Below, one piece after another: positions 25,082-34,685 of a DNA stretch of 43,166 nt; positions within the stretch are counted from its first letter, which is position 1, and every line of letters begins with the position of its first letter. A program made the translations under genes and the position numbers. Below the pieces are notes generated by a model. It was not told the origin of the DNA. It saw only the letters and a program-made list of their open reading frames with translations, and searched no databases. The DNA is taken from positions 1 to 43,166 of the forward strand of contig JAILPG010000312.1 in NCBI GenBank assembly GCA_024699595.1. The letters run 5' to 3'. This stretch comes from Lachnospiraceae bacterium. Lineage in GTDB: Bacteria > Bacillota_A > Clostridia > Lachnospirales > Lachnospiraceae.

Positions 25082-27361
25082 TCAGTAGCCGTGAAGCGGA
25101 TCCAGATCAAAGCTTATGTGCACACCCCTTTGCTGAGTGCGCTCCATATAAGCCTCAGCCTCATCCTTTGCCCTGATCAAAAGTTTCTCATCCCTGCTCT
25201 TTATGTATATTATCTTTCTGTATACATCCTTTATCTTCTTTACGTTACAGTCCACCGGACCGTTCATCCTTGCTTTTCCCGGATTTTCGTCGGTTATTAT
25301 AGCATTTTTTATATGCGCTGCCAAACCCTCAAGGATACGGTCACAGGTACTTTCATCTTCGCTTTCCAAAAGCACGGCTAACATATGTCCCGCCGGAGGA
25401 TAATCCATGAACTGCCTGTAGGCTATCTCCTGTTCATAAAAAGCCTCATAGTCCTGGGCGGCACTTGCGGTGATGCTGTAATGATCCGGATTATAGGTCT
25501 GGATGATCACCTTTCCCTTTCTGTCTGCCCTGCCCGCTCTGCCCGCAGCCTGAGTCAGAAGCTCAAAGGTCCTCTCGGATGCCCTGTAGTCATTAGCAAA
25601 GAGCGACATGTCGGCTGCAAGTACGCCTACAAGCGTCACATAGGGAAAATCATGACCCTTGACTATCATCTGTGTTCCTATAAGGATATCCGCCTCCCTG
25701 TTTGCAAAGGAGCTTAATATCCTGTCATAGTCATCCTTTTTCTTAGTGGTGTCGGCATCCATCCGAAGTACCGATGCGTAGGGCCAGGTCTTTTTTACCA
25801 TGGCCTCGATCTGCTCGGTACCGGCTCTCATCGCACCTATCATGGTCGATCGGCAGTTTGGACAGGCCGTTACGTTTGCCGTTTCATATCCGCAGTAGTG
25901 ACACAGAAGTCTTCCGTTTTTATGCAGTGACAGTGAAACATCGCAGTGCGGGCATTTTATGACATGACCGCAGGCTCTGCAGGATACAAAGCCTGCAAAT
26001 CCTCTTCTGTTTAAAAATAACATCACCTGCTCGTTCTTATTTAAGCAGTCCTCAATGCCGCTTTTTAGGCTCCTTGAAAATACGGATCTGTTTCCGGCCT
26101 TAAGCTCCTCCTTTAGATCGATGATAGAAACATCCGCAAGCGTTGCATTTTCCACGGCACGATTCTTAAGCGTAAACAGCCTGCTCTTTCCTTTAAGCGC
26201 ATCATAATAGCTGTCTACCGAAGGGGTTGCCGATCCCATGACCACGCCGGCTCCGTGGAGCCTTGCAAGCTCGTATGCGACCTCCCTTGCCTGATACTTT
26301 GGCATGCTGTCGCTTTTGTAGGAAGGTTCATGCTCCTCATCTATCACTATGAGTCCCAGTTTCGAAAAGGGAGTAAAGAGCGCGGATCTCGGTCCTATCA
26401 TGACCGATATCTCACCCTTTTTTGCCCTTTCAAACTGATCGTATCTCTCACCCTGGGAAAGCTTGGAATGAAGAGTGGATACTCTGTCTCCGAACCTGTT
26501 ATAGAAGCGCATCAGGGTCTGAAAGGTAAGGGCGATCTCGGGTATCAGCATGATGACCTGATTACCCTCTTTGATCACGCTTTCTATGATCTCCATATAG
26601 ACCTCGGTCTTTCCGCTTCCGGTGATGCCGTGGATAAGAAAATGATCGTTCCTCTTTTGTCGTATATCCTTTATTATCGCATCGGCTGTTTCTCTCTGCT
26701 CACTGTTTAATATGATCTTTTTTTTCTCCGAGACAGCGGGCTTTACATTTCTGTATGATCTTACGGATCTTACCTCTATTATGTCCTGTTCTTCAAGAGC
26801 CTTAAGGGTCGCAGCAGAAATATTAAGCTTCTCCGTTATAAGCCTTTTGTCTATCTCACCGTTTTCAGACAGGGCTCTTATAAGCCTCTCCCTTGCGGTA
26901 CGGTGTTTTTTTACGCACTCATCAAGGAAAGCTTCTGTTTCTGTTTCTGAAAGCTTTAATATGACCGTCTTTTCTTCCCTTATCTTTGTATCTTTTTTTA
27001 TGGGAAGCACGGTCTTTAGCGCCTGTATCATCGTGGATCCGTATCTTTCCTTCATCCACGCCGCAAGCTTTATAAGTTTCCCCTCCACAAGTGCCGAATC
27101 CCTGATCACGGAATCGATGTCCTTGATCTTTGAAGGATCTATGAGAGGTTTGTCGCCAAAGGATATTACATATCCCTCTATCAGCCTGTTTCCCTTCCCA
27201 AACGGGATACGGACATAATCTCCTGGCGAAATGGCATCCCTAAGTGCCTCCGGAACCCGGTACTGGAAGCTTTTATCCAAAGCTTCATGAACGATATTTA
27301 CTATTATATCCGCATATAGTTCCCCGCCCGATCCGGACGGCTTTTCTCTTATCACATCCAT
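25082..27361 (-). CDS. priA: Primosomal protein N' (replication restart helicase)
   Basis: The 759-residue superfamily 2 helicase reloads the replisome at stalled forks. An N-terminal DNA-binding domain precedes GITGSGKTEVY (Walker A), DEEHEPSYKSD, and a zinc-binding insert of paired CxxC motifs (CRACGH, CPHCD, CHYCG, CPNC). Helicase motifs V and VI follow (GTQMIVKGHDFP, QAAGRAGR). I start at the ATG at 27361 (MDVIREKPSG), which has AGGA upstream; the frame extends to 27487 but the extra 42 residues look like non-coding sequence. It heads the housekeeping run. Confidence 0.95.
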   Translation of the reverse strand: MDVIREKPSGSGGELYADIIVNIVHEALDKSFQYRVPEALRDAISPGDYVRIPFGKGNRLIEGYVISFGDKPLIDPSKIKDIDSVIRDSALVEGKLIKLAAWMKERYGSTMIQALKTVLPIKKDTKIREEKTVILKLSETETEAFLDECVKKHRTARERLIRALSENGEIDKRLITEKLNISAATLKALEEQDIIEVRSVRSYRNVKPAVSEKKKIILNSEQRETADAIIKDIRQKRNDHFLIHGITGSGKTEVYMEIIESVIKEGNQVIMLIPEIALTFQTLMRFYNRFGDRVSTLHSKLSQGERYDQFERAKKGEISVMIGPRSALFTPFSKLGLIVIDEEHEPSYKSDSMPKYQAREVAYELARLHGAGVVMGSATPSVDSYYDALKGKSRLFTLKNRAVENATLADVSIIDLKEELKAGNRSVFSRSLKSGIEDCLNKNEQVMLFLNRRGFAGFVSCRACGHVIKCPHCDVSLSLHKNGRLLCHYCGYETANVTACPNCRSTMIGAMRAGTEQIEAMVKKTWPYASVLRMDADTTKKKDDYDRILSSFANREADILIGTQMIVKGHDFPYVTLVGVLAADMSLFANDYRASERTFELLTQAAGRAGRADRKGKVIIQTYNPDHYSITASAAQDYEAFYEQEIAYRQFMDYPPAGHMLAVLLESEDESTCDRILEGLAAHIKNAIITDENPGKARMNGPVDCNVKKIKDVYRKIIYIKSRDEKLLIRAKDEAEAYMERTQQRGVHISFDLDPLHGY

Positions 27362-27444
27362 GAATCCTATGATACCACAGAGTCTCTTGATTTTGCCATG
27401 CTTACTTGATATACTCATGAGCGCGGCAAACGCTCTGATAATCG

Positions 27445-27472
27445 TTACCATTATGCATGATGCGGCTATCAT
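27445..27472 (+). promoter_or_regulatory. Candidate promoter of the MATE transporter gene
   Basis: TTACCA (27445-27450) and TATCAT (27467-27472) are 16 bases apart, 34 bases before the ATG on the plus strand. The -10 box matches five of six consensus bases; the -35 box matches four. Confidence 0.4.
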
Positions 27473-27506
27473 CAGGCATAAAAGCAAACATTAAAGAGGA
27501 TATATA

Positions 27507-28898
27507 ATGACTGATACGATACGCGAAAACAAAATGGGGACAATGCCAATACACAGGCTTCTTGTGAACATGGCCTTTCCCATGATCGCTTCGATGATGG
27601 TATCCGCTCTGTACAATATAGTGGATTCCATATTCGTTGCAAGGATAGTGGACACAGGGCAGGCGGGCAGCGCCGGGACCCAGGCTTTAGTCGCAGTCGG
27701 CATGGCCTTTCCATTCCAGACACTGCTCATCGCCTTTGCGGCAGGTACCGGAGTAGGACTTAATTCACTCCTCTCAAGATCTCTTGGGGAAAAAGATTAC
27801 GATACCGTAAACAGGGCAGCTGTAAACGGGATCTTCTGTTACGCTGCAGGCTACATATTTTTCCTGCTTGCGGGGATCTTTTTACCTGAGATACTGATAA
27901 GATCACAGGGTGGGGCCGGCCTTTCCCTGACCTACGGAACCCAGTATCTTAGGATCGTATATATGTGTTCCTTCGGAATACTTACGCAGTTCTGCTTTGA
28001 AAGGCTCCTTCAGTCGACAGGACTTACCTTCTGGTCGATGGTCACCCAGATGACAGGCGCTATCGTAAATATCATCTTAGATCCCATTCTGATCTTCGGA
28101 CTGTTCGGACTTCCCGAATTAAAGGTTGCAGGCGCTGCCATAGCAACAGTCGCAGGACAGATAATCGCAGGTATTGTATCAATATATCTTAATCATAAGA
28201 AAAATCACGAGGTAAGGCTCTCCTTCAAAAATTTCAGGCCGGATAAAGACGTCATCAAGAGGATCTATGTTGTCGGACTCCCCTCTATCATTATGCAGTC
28301 GATCGGATCCATAATGACCTATTCGATGAATAAGATCCTCGTAAGCCTTGATGCTGCGGCAGTTGCCGTATTCACTGTATATTTCAAGCTGCAGAGCATC
28401 TTCTTCATGCCTCTTTTCGGTCTTAACAACGGAATGATCCCGATCGTTGCATACAACTACGGGGCCAGGCACAGACGCAGGATGATCCAGGTCATCAAGG
28501 TTTCCATGGTCTATGCCCTGGGGTTCATGCTCATAGGATTCTGCCTCTTTGAATTCTTACCCGAACCTCTGTTAAGAGTATTTGATACAAAGGATCCTTC
28601 ACTGATCCTTATCGGTGTTCCCGCACTCAGAAAGATCGCGATCCACTTTTTGATAGCGTGGTTTTGCATAATCGCAGGCTCCGTATTCCAGGCTCTCGGA
28701 AACGGTGTCTACAGTCTGGTCGTGTCGGTTGCAAGGCAGCTTGGTGCACTCATACCGGCAGCCTGGATCCTTGCAAAGATCGGAGGTCTTGATCTTATCT
28801 GGTGGTGCTTCCCGATAGCCGAGCTTGTATCTTTTGCCTTTTCATCTTATTTCCTGATACGGATAAACAGGCAGATCATATCAAGGGTTCCGGATTAA
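27507..28898 (+). CDS. MATE-family multidrug/cation antiporter
   Basis: The 463-residue protein has about 12 membrane helices and the MATE pattern. It opens with MPIHRLLVNMAFPMIASMM, then ALYNIVDSIFVA, and near the middle has LQSIFFMPLFGLNNGMIPIVAYNYGA. Such proteins export drugs or metabolites in exchange for Na+ or H+, and this one is closest in pattern to the MepA-like branch. AGAGGAT precedes the ATG. It is transcribed away from priA and stands alone; no regulator gene is adjacent. Confidence 0.93.
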   Translation: MTDTIRENKMGTMPIHRLLVNMAFPMIASMMVSALYNIVDSIFVARIVDTGQAGSAGTQALVAVGMAFPFQTLLIAFAAGTGVGLNSLLSRSLGEKDYDTVNRAAVNGIFCYAAGYIFFLLAGIFLPEILIRSQGGAGLSLTYGTQYLRIVYMCSFGILTQFCFERLLQSTGLTFWSMVTQMTGAIVNIILDPILIFGLFGLPELKVAGAAIATVAGQIIAGIVSIYLNHKKNHEVRLSFKNFRPDKDVIKRIYVVGLPSIIMQSIGSIMTYSMNKILVSLDAAAVAVFTVYFKLQSIFFMPLFGLNNGMIPIVAYNYGARHRRRMIQVIKVSMVYALGFMLIGFCLFEFLPEPLLRVFDTKDPSLILIGVPALRKIAIHFLIAWFCIIAGSVFQALGNGVYSLVVSVARQLGALIPAAWILAKIGGLDLIWWCFPIAELVSFAFSSYFLIRINRQIISRVPD

Positions 28899-28943
28899 AA
28901 GCGTTTCCATGATGTTTTGTCCGGGACATCATTCATAAAAGAG

Positions 28944-28973
28944 TTGAAATCATATTGTTTTAAAGAGTATGAT
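28944..28973 (+). promoter_or_regulatory. Candidate promoter of mscL
   Basis: TTGAAA (28944-28949) and TATGAT (28968-28973) are 18 bases apart, about 100 bases before the mscL ATG. The leader between them holds short inverted repeats such as GGCC...GGCC near 29027-29038 but no recognised riboswitch. Confidence 0.5.
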
Positions 28974-29073
28974 ATAGAAGTGAGCGGACAGGATGGTCAC
29001 GGAAACGGGATCAGTCCATCAAGACGGCCCTTAAGGCCTGCATACACTACCACAATAAAAAGGAGAGACGGAA

Positions 29074-29499
29074 ATGAAAAGCTTTTTTGATGAATTTAAG
29101 AAATTTATTTCAAGAGGAAATGTTATGGATCTTGCTGTCGGCGTGATAATCGGCGGTGCCTTCCAGGCGATCATCAATTCACTCGTAAATGATATCGTGA
29201 TGCCCATAATCACGCTTATCACCGGCGGCATAGATTTTACAAACTGGTTCGTATCACTTGACGGTTCACATTATTCCACCCTTGCTGCAGCACAGGAAGC
29301 AGGTGCGGCAACCTTAAACTACGGTGTGTTCATCACCGCTGTCATCAACTTCTTACTGATGGCCATCGTTATCTTTACGATCGTAAAAGCAATGAACAAG
29401 ATCGCTGAAAAGGCCAAGAAGAAGGAAGAGGAAAAGCCTGCCGAGCCTACAACGGAAGAAAAGCTGCTTACAGAGATCAGAGATCTTTTAAAGAAATAG
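29074..29499 (+). CDS. mscL: Large-conductance mechanosensitive channel
   Basis: The 141-residue protein is a full MscL, the emergency valve opened by membrane tension on osmotic downshock. The N-terminal amphipathic [27 protein letters not shown] leads into the gate helix, the periplasmic loop (about 65-85) precedes the second helix, and a charged coiled C-terminal bundle rich in Lys and Glu ends the protein. AAGGAG lies upstream of the ATG. A bidirectional terminator follows. Confidence 0.97.
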   Translation: MKSFFDEFKKFISRGNVMDLAVGVIIGGAFQAIINSLVNDIVMPIITLITGGIDFTNWFVSLDGSHYSTLAAAQEAGAATLNYGVFITAVINFLLMAIVIFTIVKAMNKIAEKAKKKEEEKPAEPTTEEKLLTEIRDLLKK

Positions 29500-29533
29500 A
29501 GCAAGCTTCTGTTAAAGAACAAAAATGCAGACC

Positions 29534-29566
29534 AAAAAGCGGACAGTCTCCACTGCCCGCTTTTTT
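29534..29566. terminator. Bidirectional intrinsic terminator between mscL and the zinc-ribbon gene
   Basis: AAAAAGCGG-CAG and CTG-CCCGCTTTTTT pair around a short loop, with A's on one side and T's on the other. It lies between two convergent genes and can stop transcription from both. Confidence 0.85.
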
Positions 29567-29596
29567 AATGCCTGTGTATCCGGACCACCGGTATCA

Positions 29597-30136
29597 CTAT
29601 TTCATGGCGAACTGTGTTATAGCCGAGAAGATCAGGAATAATAATCCGACTGCGATACCAACTATCGACAAAGTGTGTTTTTTTCCGTCATTTCTGTTAA
29701 CTACAAGATCTATTATTCCAACTACTACACCGAAAAAAGAAAGGCAGCAGGTACATGACAGGACAAGCGATATTATCGCAAGAACACTCTGTCCCTGCCC
29801 GCCCTCAGGCTGATAGGAAACGCCCTGTGAAAATCCCGTCTGATCAGGCTGGAATGAATTATCCTGTGAAAAACCTGTCTGATCCGGCTGATAAGAACCG
29901 TTCTGTGAAAAGTCCGGCTGATCAGGCTGGGTAAAATAATCCTGACCGGTCATGCCGGGATCGCTCTGAAACGGTCCCGCCCCTGTATCTGTCTGATCGG
30001 TATACATACCCGCTCCGGCAGAAGTATTATCATTAAACGTCATATCAGGCTGTTCTGTTACGGATGCACCGCAGTTTTCACAGAACTTTGCATCTTCTTT
30101 TAAAAGTGAGCCGCAGCTTTCACAATATCTGGCCAT
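29597..30136 (-). CDS. Zinc-ribbon membrane protein with Gln-rich repeats
   Basis: The 179-residue protein has an N-terminal zinc ribbon (Cys5, Cys8, Cys19, Cys22). A low-complexity linker (about 30-115) rich in Gln, Asp, Pro and Ser contains three near-identical 13-residue repeats based on QPDQTGFSQ. Two hydrophobic segments follow (about 117-146 and 156-176), as in DUF4190-like membrane domains. No enzyme motif is seen. It starts 21 bases after the histidine phosphatase gene with a GGAGG site, so it is probably the last gene of the MMPL operon. Confidence 0.8.
   Translation of the reverse strand: MARYCESCGSLLKEDAKFCENCGASVTEQPDMTFNDNTSAGAGMYTDQTDTGAGPFQSDPGMTGQDYFTQPDQPDFSQNGSYQPDQTGFSQDNSFQPDQTGFSQGVSYQPEGGQGQSVLAIISLVLSCTCCLSFFGVVVGIIDLVVNRNDGKKHTLSIVGIAVGLLFLIFSAITQFAMK
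29813..29929. repeat. Three 39-base tandem repeats inside the zinc-ribbon gene
   Basis: The repeats encode three copies of a 13-residue unit (residues 70-108) that opens QPDQ and contains FSQ. Copies differ at a few bases. Slippage could change the length of the linker between strains. Confidence 0.7.
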
Positions 30137-30157
30137 CTTAAACCTCCGTTATGATCC

Positions 30158-30907
30158 TTAATCTCTTCTCTGTCCCTTTGTTAAATATGCTTCATATGTC
30201 TCACAGAACCTTCCCGAAACCGAAGGCGTAAGCCCGGCCCTTGCAAGATGCGCAGTCTCTCCGAAGGCTGTCATCCTGAATGATGCAGTCCCTTCTCTTC
30301 TCTCCTCCGTCACTACTCTGGTGACCGAAGTGGGAGCAGCTATCAGAGAATGCAGCATTATCATCGGTGACACATGAAACAGGTGAGACAGCAAAACACC
30401 GGTTATGCCAAAATGGCAGAAAAAAGCGATAGTATCCTCATTTGCTCTCTCAACCCTGAATATATTACCACAATGAACATATCCGTGTGAAGCCAGTAAT
30501 TCGTCAAATGCCCCGGTCACCTTCCTAAACTCTCCTCCCACATCTCCTGCAGCCATCCTTTCATTGTCGGTCCAGGTATCATAAGAGTAGAATCTGTCAT
30601 CAGCCGTCCAGTCAGCGGGAAGCCAGTCCCAGCAGATATTCTTTTTCTCTGTATTGTCAGGTCTGTCAATTCGTGGTGTGAATTCCTGAAGCCATTCGCA
30701 CTCCGCTGTCACCGGGATCGAAAGCTTTTCAAGCACTATCTCCGCCGTTTTTTTTGCCCTACCAAGCACTGATACATAGCAGTGATCAGGCTTAAAGCCC
30801 GTATCATACAGATAATCCGCAAGCGCCTGTGCTTCGAGGATGCCCCGGGGCGTCAGTGTATCGGCCTCATAATCGGGATCTCCGTGACGGATGAAAACCA
30901 GTTTCAT
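30158..30907 (-). CDS. Histidine phosphatase (phosphoglycerate-mutase-like) family protein
   Basis: The 249-residue protein opens MKLVFIRHGDPDYEADTLT, with the RHG catalytic signature, and has a second His in FFCHFGITG, as expected for the two-histidine phosphatases. It removes phosphate from small molecules or proteins; the substrate is unknown. I take the ATG at 30907 with GGAGGAA before it; a longer frame to 30973 adds residues without family similarity. It is 22 bases after the GLUG protein gene. Confidence 0.88.
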   Translation of the reverse strand: MKLVFIRHGDPDYEADTLTPRGILEAQALADYLYDTGFKPDHCYVSVLGRAKKTAEIVLEKLSIPVTAECEWLQEFTPRIDRPDNTEKKNICWDWLPADWTADDRFYSYDTWTDNERMAAGDVGGEFRKVTGAFDELLASHGYVHCGNIFRVERANEDTIAFFCHFGITGVLLSHLFHVSPMIMLHSLIAAPTSVTRVVTEERREGTASFRMTAFGETAHLARAGLTPSVSGRFCETYEAYLTKGQRRD

Positions 30908-30929
30908 AAATATTCCTCCGGGAGTAAAC

Positions 30930-33900
30930 TCAAGTCTTATCGCTTGAGTCTTTGTCTTCTCCTGTATTTTCATTGCCGGATCTTTGTGTTATAATGTCTT
31001 CGGGTTGGTTAACCCGTTTTCCTTTACCTGGGGCGGGTGTCGGGAGTTTCTTCCGGCATTTTGCCCCTTTTTTGTGCGATCTTTTCGATCTAAGGATCAA
31101 TATATATATAACACCTGTAAGCAGTATCAGGCAAGTCGCTCCCGCAATAACATAATATAACCTCATATCCTTCTTCTGTGCACACACGGCAAATTCAACG
31201 CTGTTTCCGCTGTAATTAAACAACAGATACCTTCCGTACTCCTTACACGCCGTTTTCTGCCATGATCCGTTATTGTTGACATATATAGTCACTTCCTCGT
31301 CATCCTCAAGCGGATGATATCTGAGGGTATGAACATTACTGTTATCGTCAGGATTTGTGACCCTGTATGCTTCTCTTACGTGCTCAAGAGGCAGGCTTAT
31401 GGGGGCAAGGATCTCTATGTCAAGCTCGTCAGTATCAAGAAAACGTCCGTCCGCAAGTATCACCGACTGACCGTCTTCCCTGAGCCTTACATCTGCCAGA
31501 GTGGTAACGTACCTTACGCTTTCTGCCTCGATCTCCATATCTGATACAACACTATCCACTTCGCAAGGTTCCCACTTTATGTAGCTGTCACCGTCCGTCT
31601 CGACCGAAGGATACATATCGGCCGTAAGCGCTTTTCCGTATTCGACCGATATATTTCCCTTAACCTCACCGTCAGATACAAAGGTTATGTTCATTAGGGA
31701 AAAATCAGCCGGAACATTGTAAAGACCCATAAGTTCTGGGTATGATACAGGCTCAGCCTTTCCTGCATAGCTTATCCTGTCAGTACCTGCAAGCTCATCA
31801 CTTACAAAATAATTGCCCTTAAGTACGGCATCATCCTCGGTAGAGCCCGCTATCGCTCCATAGTAGCTCTTTGCTCCCGTAATGCACGGGATCGAATAAG
31901 AGTCGCTTATATTATTGGACATACCGCAGATACCGCCAACATAACGTGTACCCTTAAATACACCCTTGGAGTATGAGCTTTTTATATTAGACAGGGCTCT
32001 GCCTGCTATGCCTCCGACATAATCACCTGAGTCTGACAGTACGTTTCCGAAGCTTTCACAGCGAAGGATCGTGCCCATTTCCTGAAGCCCGGTCACTCCG
32101 CCGCAGTAGCTCTTAAGCGACTGTACTCTTCCCCTGTTTATATCGTCCCTCGCGACGCATTTGGTGATATAGCTTGAGTTGGCCTTGCTGTCCTTAACCC
32201 CTGTCGTATCGCTTTCCGAATCGAAATCGTAGTCGATCGCCATGGTCCCTATGATGCCCGCGGTATCAATATCACCCTCGATAAGTCCGTAATTTATGCA
32301 GCTTGCGACCGTACCGTCAATGCAGGTCTCCGCCACATCCTCCGAGCTGTCCTCATATACGGTTGAGTAATCCATTTCAAGGGCGCCGTCTATTGCATCG
32401 GTAAAGAGTAACATCAGGGTATTAAACTGGTCATTTACACCGGACAGATCCTCTATCATCACATCGGTAGCGTTATTCATCTCTGCGTTTAACAATCCGA
32501 GATTATCCGATATCCCCCTCATGTTGGTATTAAGGGAATTCGCCCTTGCCTGATAGTCACTCCCGAGCATGTTAAGAGTGATATCGCCTCTGCCGCTTAA
32601 GTTATCCGCTATCTCCTTTATACTCTTTCCGGCATTCTCGAGGTTTCCAACGGCGCCCTGAGCCTGCGACAGTGCTGTCTGCAGATCCTTTTCCTCATTC
32701 TGCGCTATCTCGGTTTCATGTCTTGCAAGAAGAGTTGTCATCGTGGTGATATTATCCGTCATATCACCGCTGTATGTGTGTCCCGGATGATTAATGCCAT
32801 ACTGGATATCAGCCTGTTCCTTTGCATCCGAAGCCACCATGGCCTCGGTATCGGCTTTTAGCGCATTGTCATAGCCTGCCTGTCCCTCAGCCTGTGAAGG
32901 AAAGTCGGTTTTGTTCTCATCTGCGTCAAAATGCGCTGCGCCGTCTATCGTATAATCAGTTCCCCCGACATTGAATGTCCTGTAATCATCCTTATTTGCA
33001 GAGTTGAGATCGGATACTTTTACAAGTCTTATATACGTCCCGTCCCCGTTATCGTGGTAATAGAACAGATCATCCTCATGTCCGTAATATTCCTTTGTAT
33101 TGTTCCGTACATTTGCGGATAAGTCCTTATAGTAATATGCCCTGTCATTTTTAACCGCGTCTGCATATCCCTCATACTCGGCCGTCTCATCCTCAGCCTG
33201 TTTGTTTGCCGCGTCATATTCGGCCTTTTCGCTGTCGGTAAGATAGCTGTAGGCGTTTGCATCGGATGCCGCAGATTTTAGCGAATTAAATGTGTCCTTA
33301 AAACCGGACAGTGATGATCTCGTACTGTCTATTGCGCCTCCGCTTTTATTGCTTTCATTGACCACATATTCTATCCTGTTTATCGCATCATTGGCGCTTG
33401 ATATGGAGCTGTCCACAAAAGCGATCGTCGAGTTGGCAAGATATCCCGTATCATCCAAAGCCTTATCGGCAAAGCTCTTTACCACGTTGAGCCTCATGGA
33501 CACGGTATCCGAGCTTGCTCCCGCGTCATTTAGCGTTACGTCGATAAGATCATGAAGACGGTTTACGTTATCGGTGATCTGCGCGATTATGTCGTCGGTC
33601 AGATTGAGCTGCACATAGGGCTCCGCCTGTCCGGCTATGCCTCCTATATCCTTTCTGCCCTTTACATTGCCCGTATTGTTGTCGGCATACAGATAGCCCG
33701 AGGATCTTCCGGCTATACCGCCGGTATTGTAGCCTACATGGGGATAGCCTATATCGCCGTTGTTTACGCAATATGCGATCGCACCCAGAGATAATCCCGC
33801 TATCCCTCCGGTATCCATGGGATTTGAATAGGAATCACTCTCCGTTTTCTCTATCGCATCCTCATCATTGAAAAGCGCCATGAGCTTTTCCTTATATTTG

Positions 33901-34685
33901 TCAATATCTATGTCTGTTAAGGACTGTGTGGTATCATCGTTTGCGGTATTTACGCTGGCATTGTTGACACAACCCGATATCCCGCCGACATTCTCGCCGC
34001 ATATGCCGCCTGTATAGTTTTTCCCGGTTATCTCTCCCCTGCTGTTACAGTCGATGATAAGAGCACCCGCCTCATTAAAGCCTGCTATCCCACCTACATA
34101 ATTGTTTCCCTTTACTGTCCCGTAAAACGTACACCTGTTGATGATCCCGTAATTGTCTCCGGCAATACCTCCGACAGCTATGGCCTTTGAGGACGGATCT
34201 ATGACTCCCTCAACATTTAAGTCGGTTACAAGAGCGGTATCTCTGAGATATGAAAACAGTCCCACATAGCTGTCGTCTCCGGTTATTATGAGTCCCTTTA
34301 TGGTATGACCCTGCCCGTCAAATATCCCTCCGAAGGTCGGTATCGTAACAAAATCGGCATCAAAGAGCGAGATGTCCTGTGTAAGTGTGACTCTTTTATC
34401 CGCAGAGTAAGTATCAAGTCTGCAGGCCTTTGAAAACGCAATAAGCTCCTCTGCACTTCCTATCTGTATATCCGTATATTCCAAAACGGTATCATTTCCG
34501 GACATATCGGGAGTCATTAAAGAATCCGCAGCTTCCTGTGCCGTTGTCTTATCATCTGTCGATATGCTTATTTCTATGGGGGCATCCACCGTCACCTCTG
34601 TCTCTGTCAGAGCGAAGCATACATCAGGCACCGACATGGTAATAAGTGCCATCCCCACAAGCATGGTTATAAGCTTATTCTTCAT
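30930..34685 (-). CDS. Large GLUG-repeat surface protein with C-terminal membrane anchor
   Basis: The 1251-residue protein starts with a signal peptide (cleavage near Ala25). A region with FDGQGHTIKGLII and repeated GGIAG/GGICG motifs follows (about 110-355), which is the GLUG pattern of beta-helical adhesin-like surface proteins. A long, mostly helical, Asn/Asp/Ala-rich segment (about 360-830) comes next, then a second GLUG block (about 850-970), a beta-rich part, and one membrane helix (about 1177-1198) with a 53-residue basic-then-acidic tail. It overlaps the MMPL exporter gene by 11 bases; GGAGG lies 9 bases before the chosen ATG. The helical middle recalls YhgE/Pip-type partners of MMPL exporters. 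Its role is probably at the cell surface, but it is not identified. Confidence 0.82.
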   Translation of the reverse strand: MKNKLITMLVGMALITMSVPDVCFALTETEVTVDAPIEISISTDDKTTAQEAADSLMTPDMSGNDTVLEYTDIQIGSAEELIAFSKACRLDTYSADKRVTLTQDISLFDADFVTIPTFGGIFDGQGHTIKGLIITGDDSYVGLFSYLRDTALVTDLNVEGVIDPSSKAIAVGGIAGDNYGIINRCTFYGTVKGNNYVGGIAGFNEAGALIIDCNSRGEITGKNYTGGICGENVGGISGCVNNASVNTANDDTTQSLTDIDIDKYKEKLMALFNDEDAIEKTESDSYSNPMDTGGIAGLSLGAIAYCVNNGDIGYPHVGYNTGGIAGRSSGYLYADNNTGNVKGRKDIGGIAGQAEPYVQLNLTDDIIAQITDNVNRLHDLIDVTLNDAGASSDTVSMRLNVVKSFADKALDDTGYLANSTIAFVDSSISSANDAINRIEYVVNESNKSGGAIDSTRSSLSGFKDTFNSLKSAASDANAYSYLTDSEKAEYDAANKQAEDETAEYEGYADAVKNDRAYYYKDLSANVRNNTKEYYGHEDDLFYYHDNGDGTYIRLVKVSDLNSANKDDYRTFNVGGTDYTIDGAAHFDADENKTDFPSQAEGQAGYDNALKADTEAMVASDAKEQADIQYGINHPGHTYSGDMTDNITTMTTLLARHETEIAQNEEKDLQTALSQAQGAVGNLENAGKSIKEIADNLSGRGDITLNMLGSDYQARANSLNTNMRGISDNLGLLNAEMNNATDVMIEDLSGVNDQFNTLMLLFTDAIDGALEMDYSTVYEDSSEDVAETCIDGTVASCINYGLIEGDIDTAGIIGTMAIDYDFDSESDTTGVKDSKANSSYITKCVARDDINRGRVQSLKSYCGGVTGLQEMGTILRCESFGNVLSDSGDYVGGIAGRALSNIKSSYSKGVFKGTRYVGGICGMSNNISDSYSIPCITGAKSYYGAIAGSTEDDAVLKGNYFVSDELAGTDRISYAGKAEPVSYPELMGLYNVPADFSLMNITFVSDGEVKGNISVEYGKALTADMYPSVETDGDSYIKWEPCEVDSVVSDMEIEAESVRYVTTLADVRLREDGQSVILADGRFLDTDELDIEILAPISLPLEHVREAYRVTNPDDNSNVHTLRYHPLEDDEEVTIYVNNNGSWQKTACKEYGRYLLFNYSGNSVEFAVCAQKKDMRLYYVIAGATCLILLTGVIYILILRSKRSHKKGAKCRKKLPTPAPGKGKRVNQPEDIITQRSGNENTGEDKDSSDKT

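Noticed and set aside
27362..27380. Extended -10 box TGGTATCAT just before priA
   Set aside because: It would start transcription at the ATG and cut off the AGGA ribosome site, so it is probably coincidence.
28974..29073. Riboswitch in the mscL leader
   Set aside because: Short inverted repeats exist but no known riboswitch core could be recognised.
30930..34685. Sortase anchor LPTPA near the C-terminus of the GLUG protein
   Set aside because: The motif lies after the membrane helix in a cytoplasmic basic tail, the wrong order for sorting signals.
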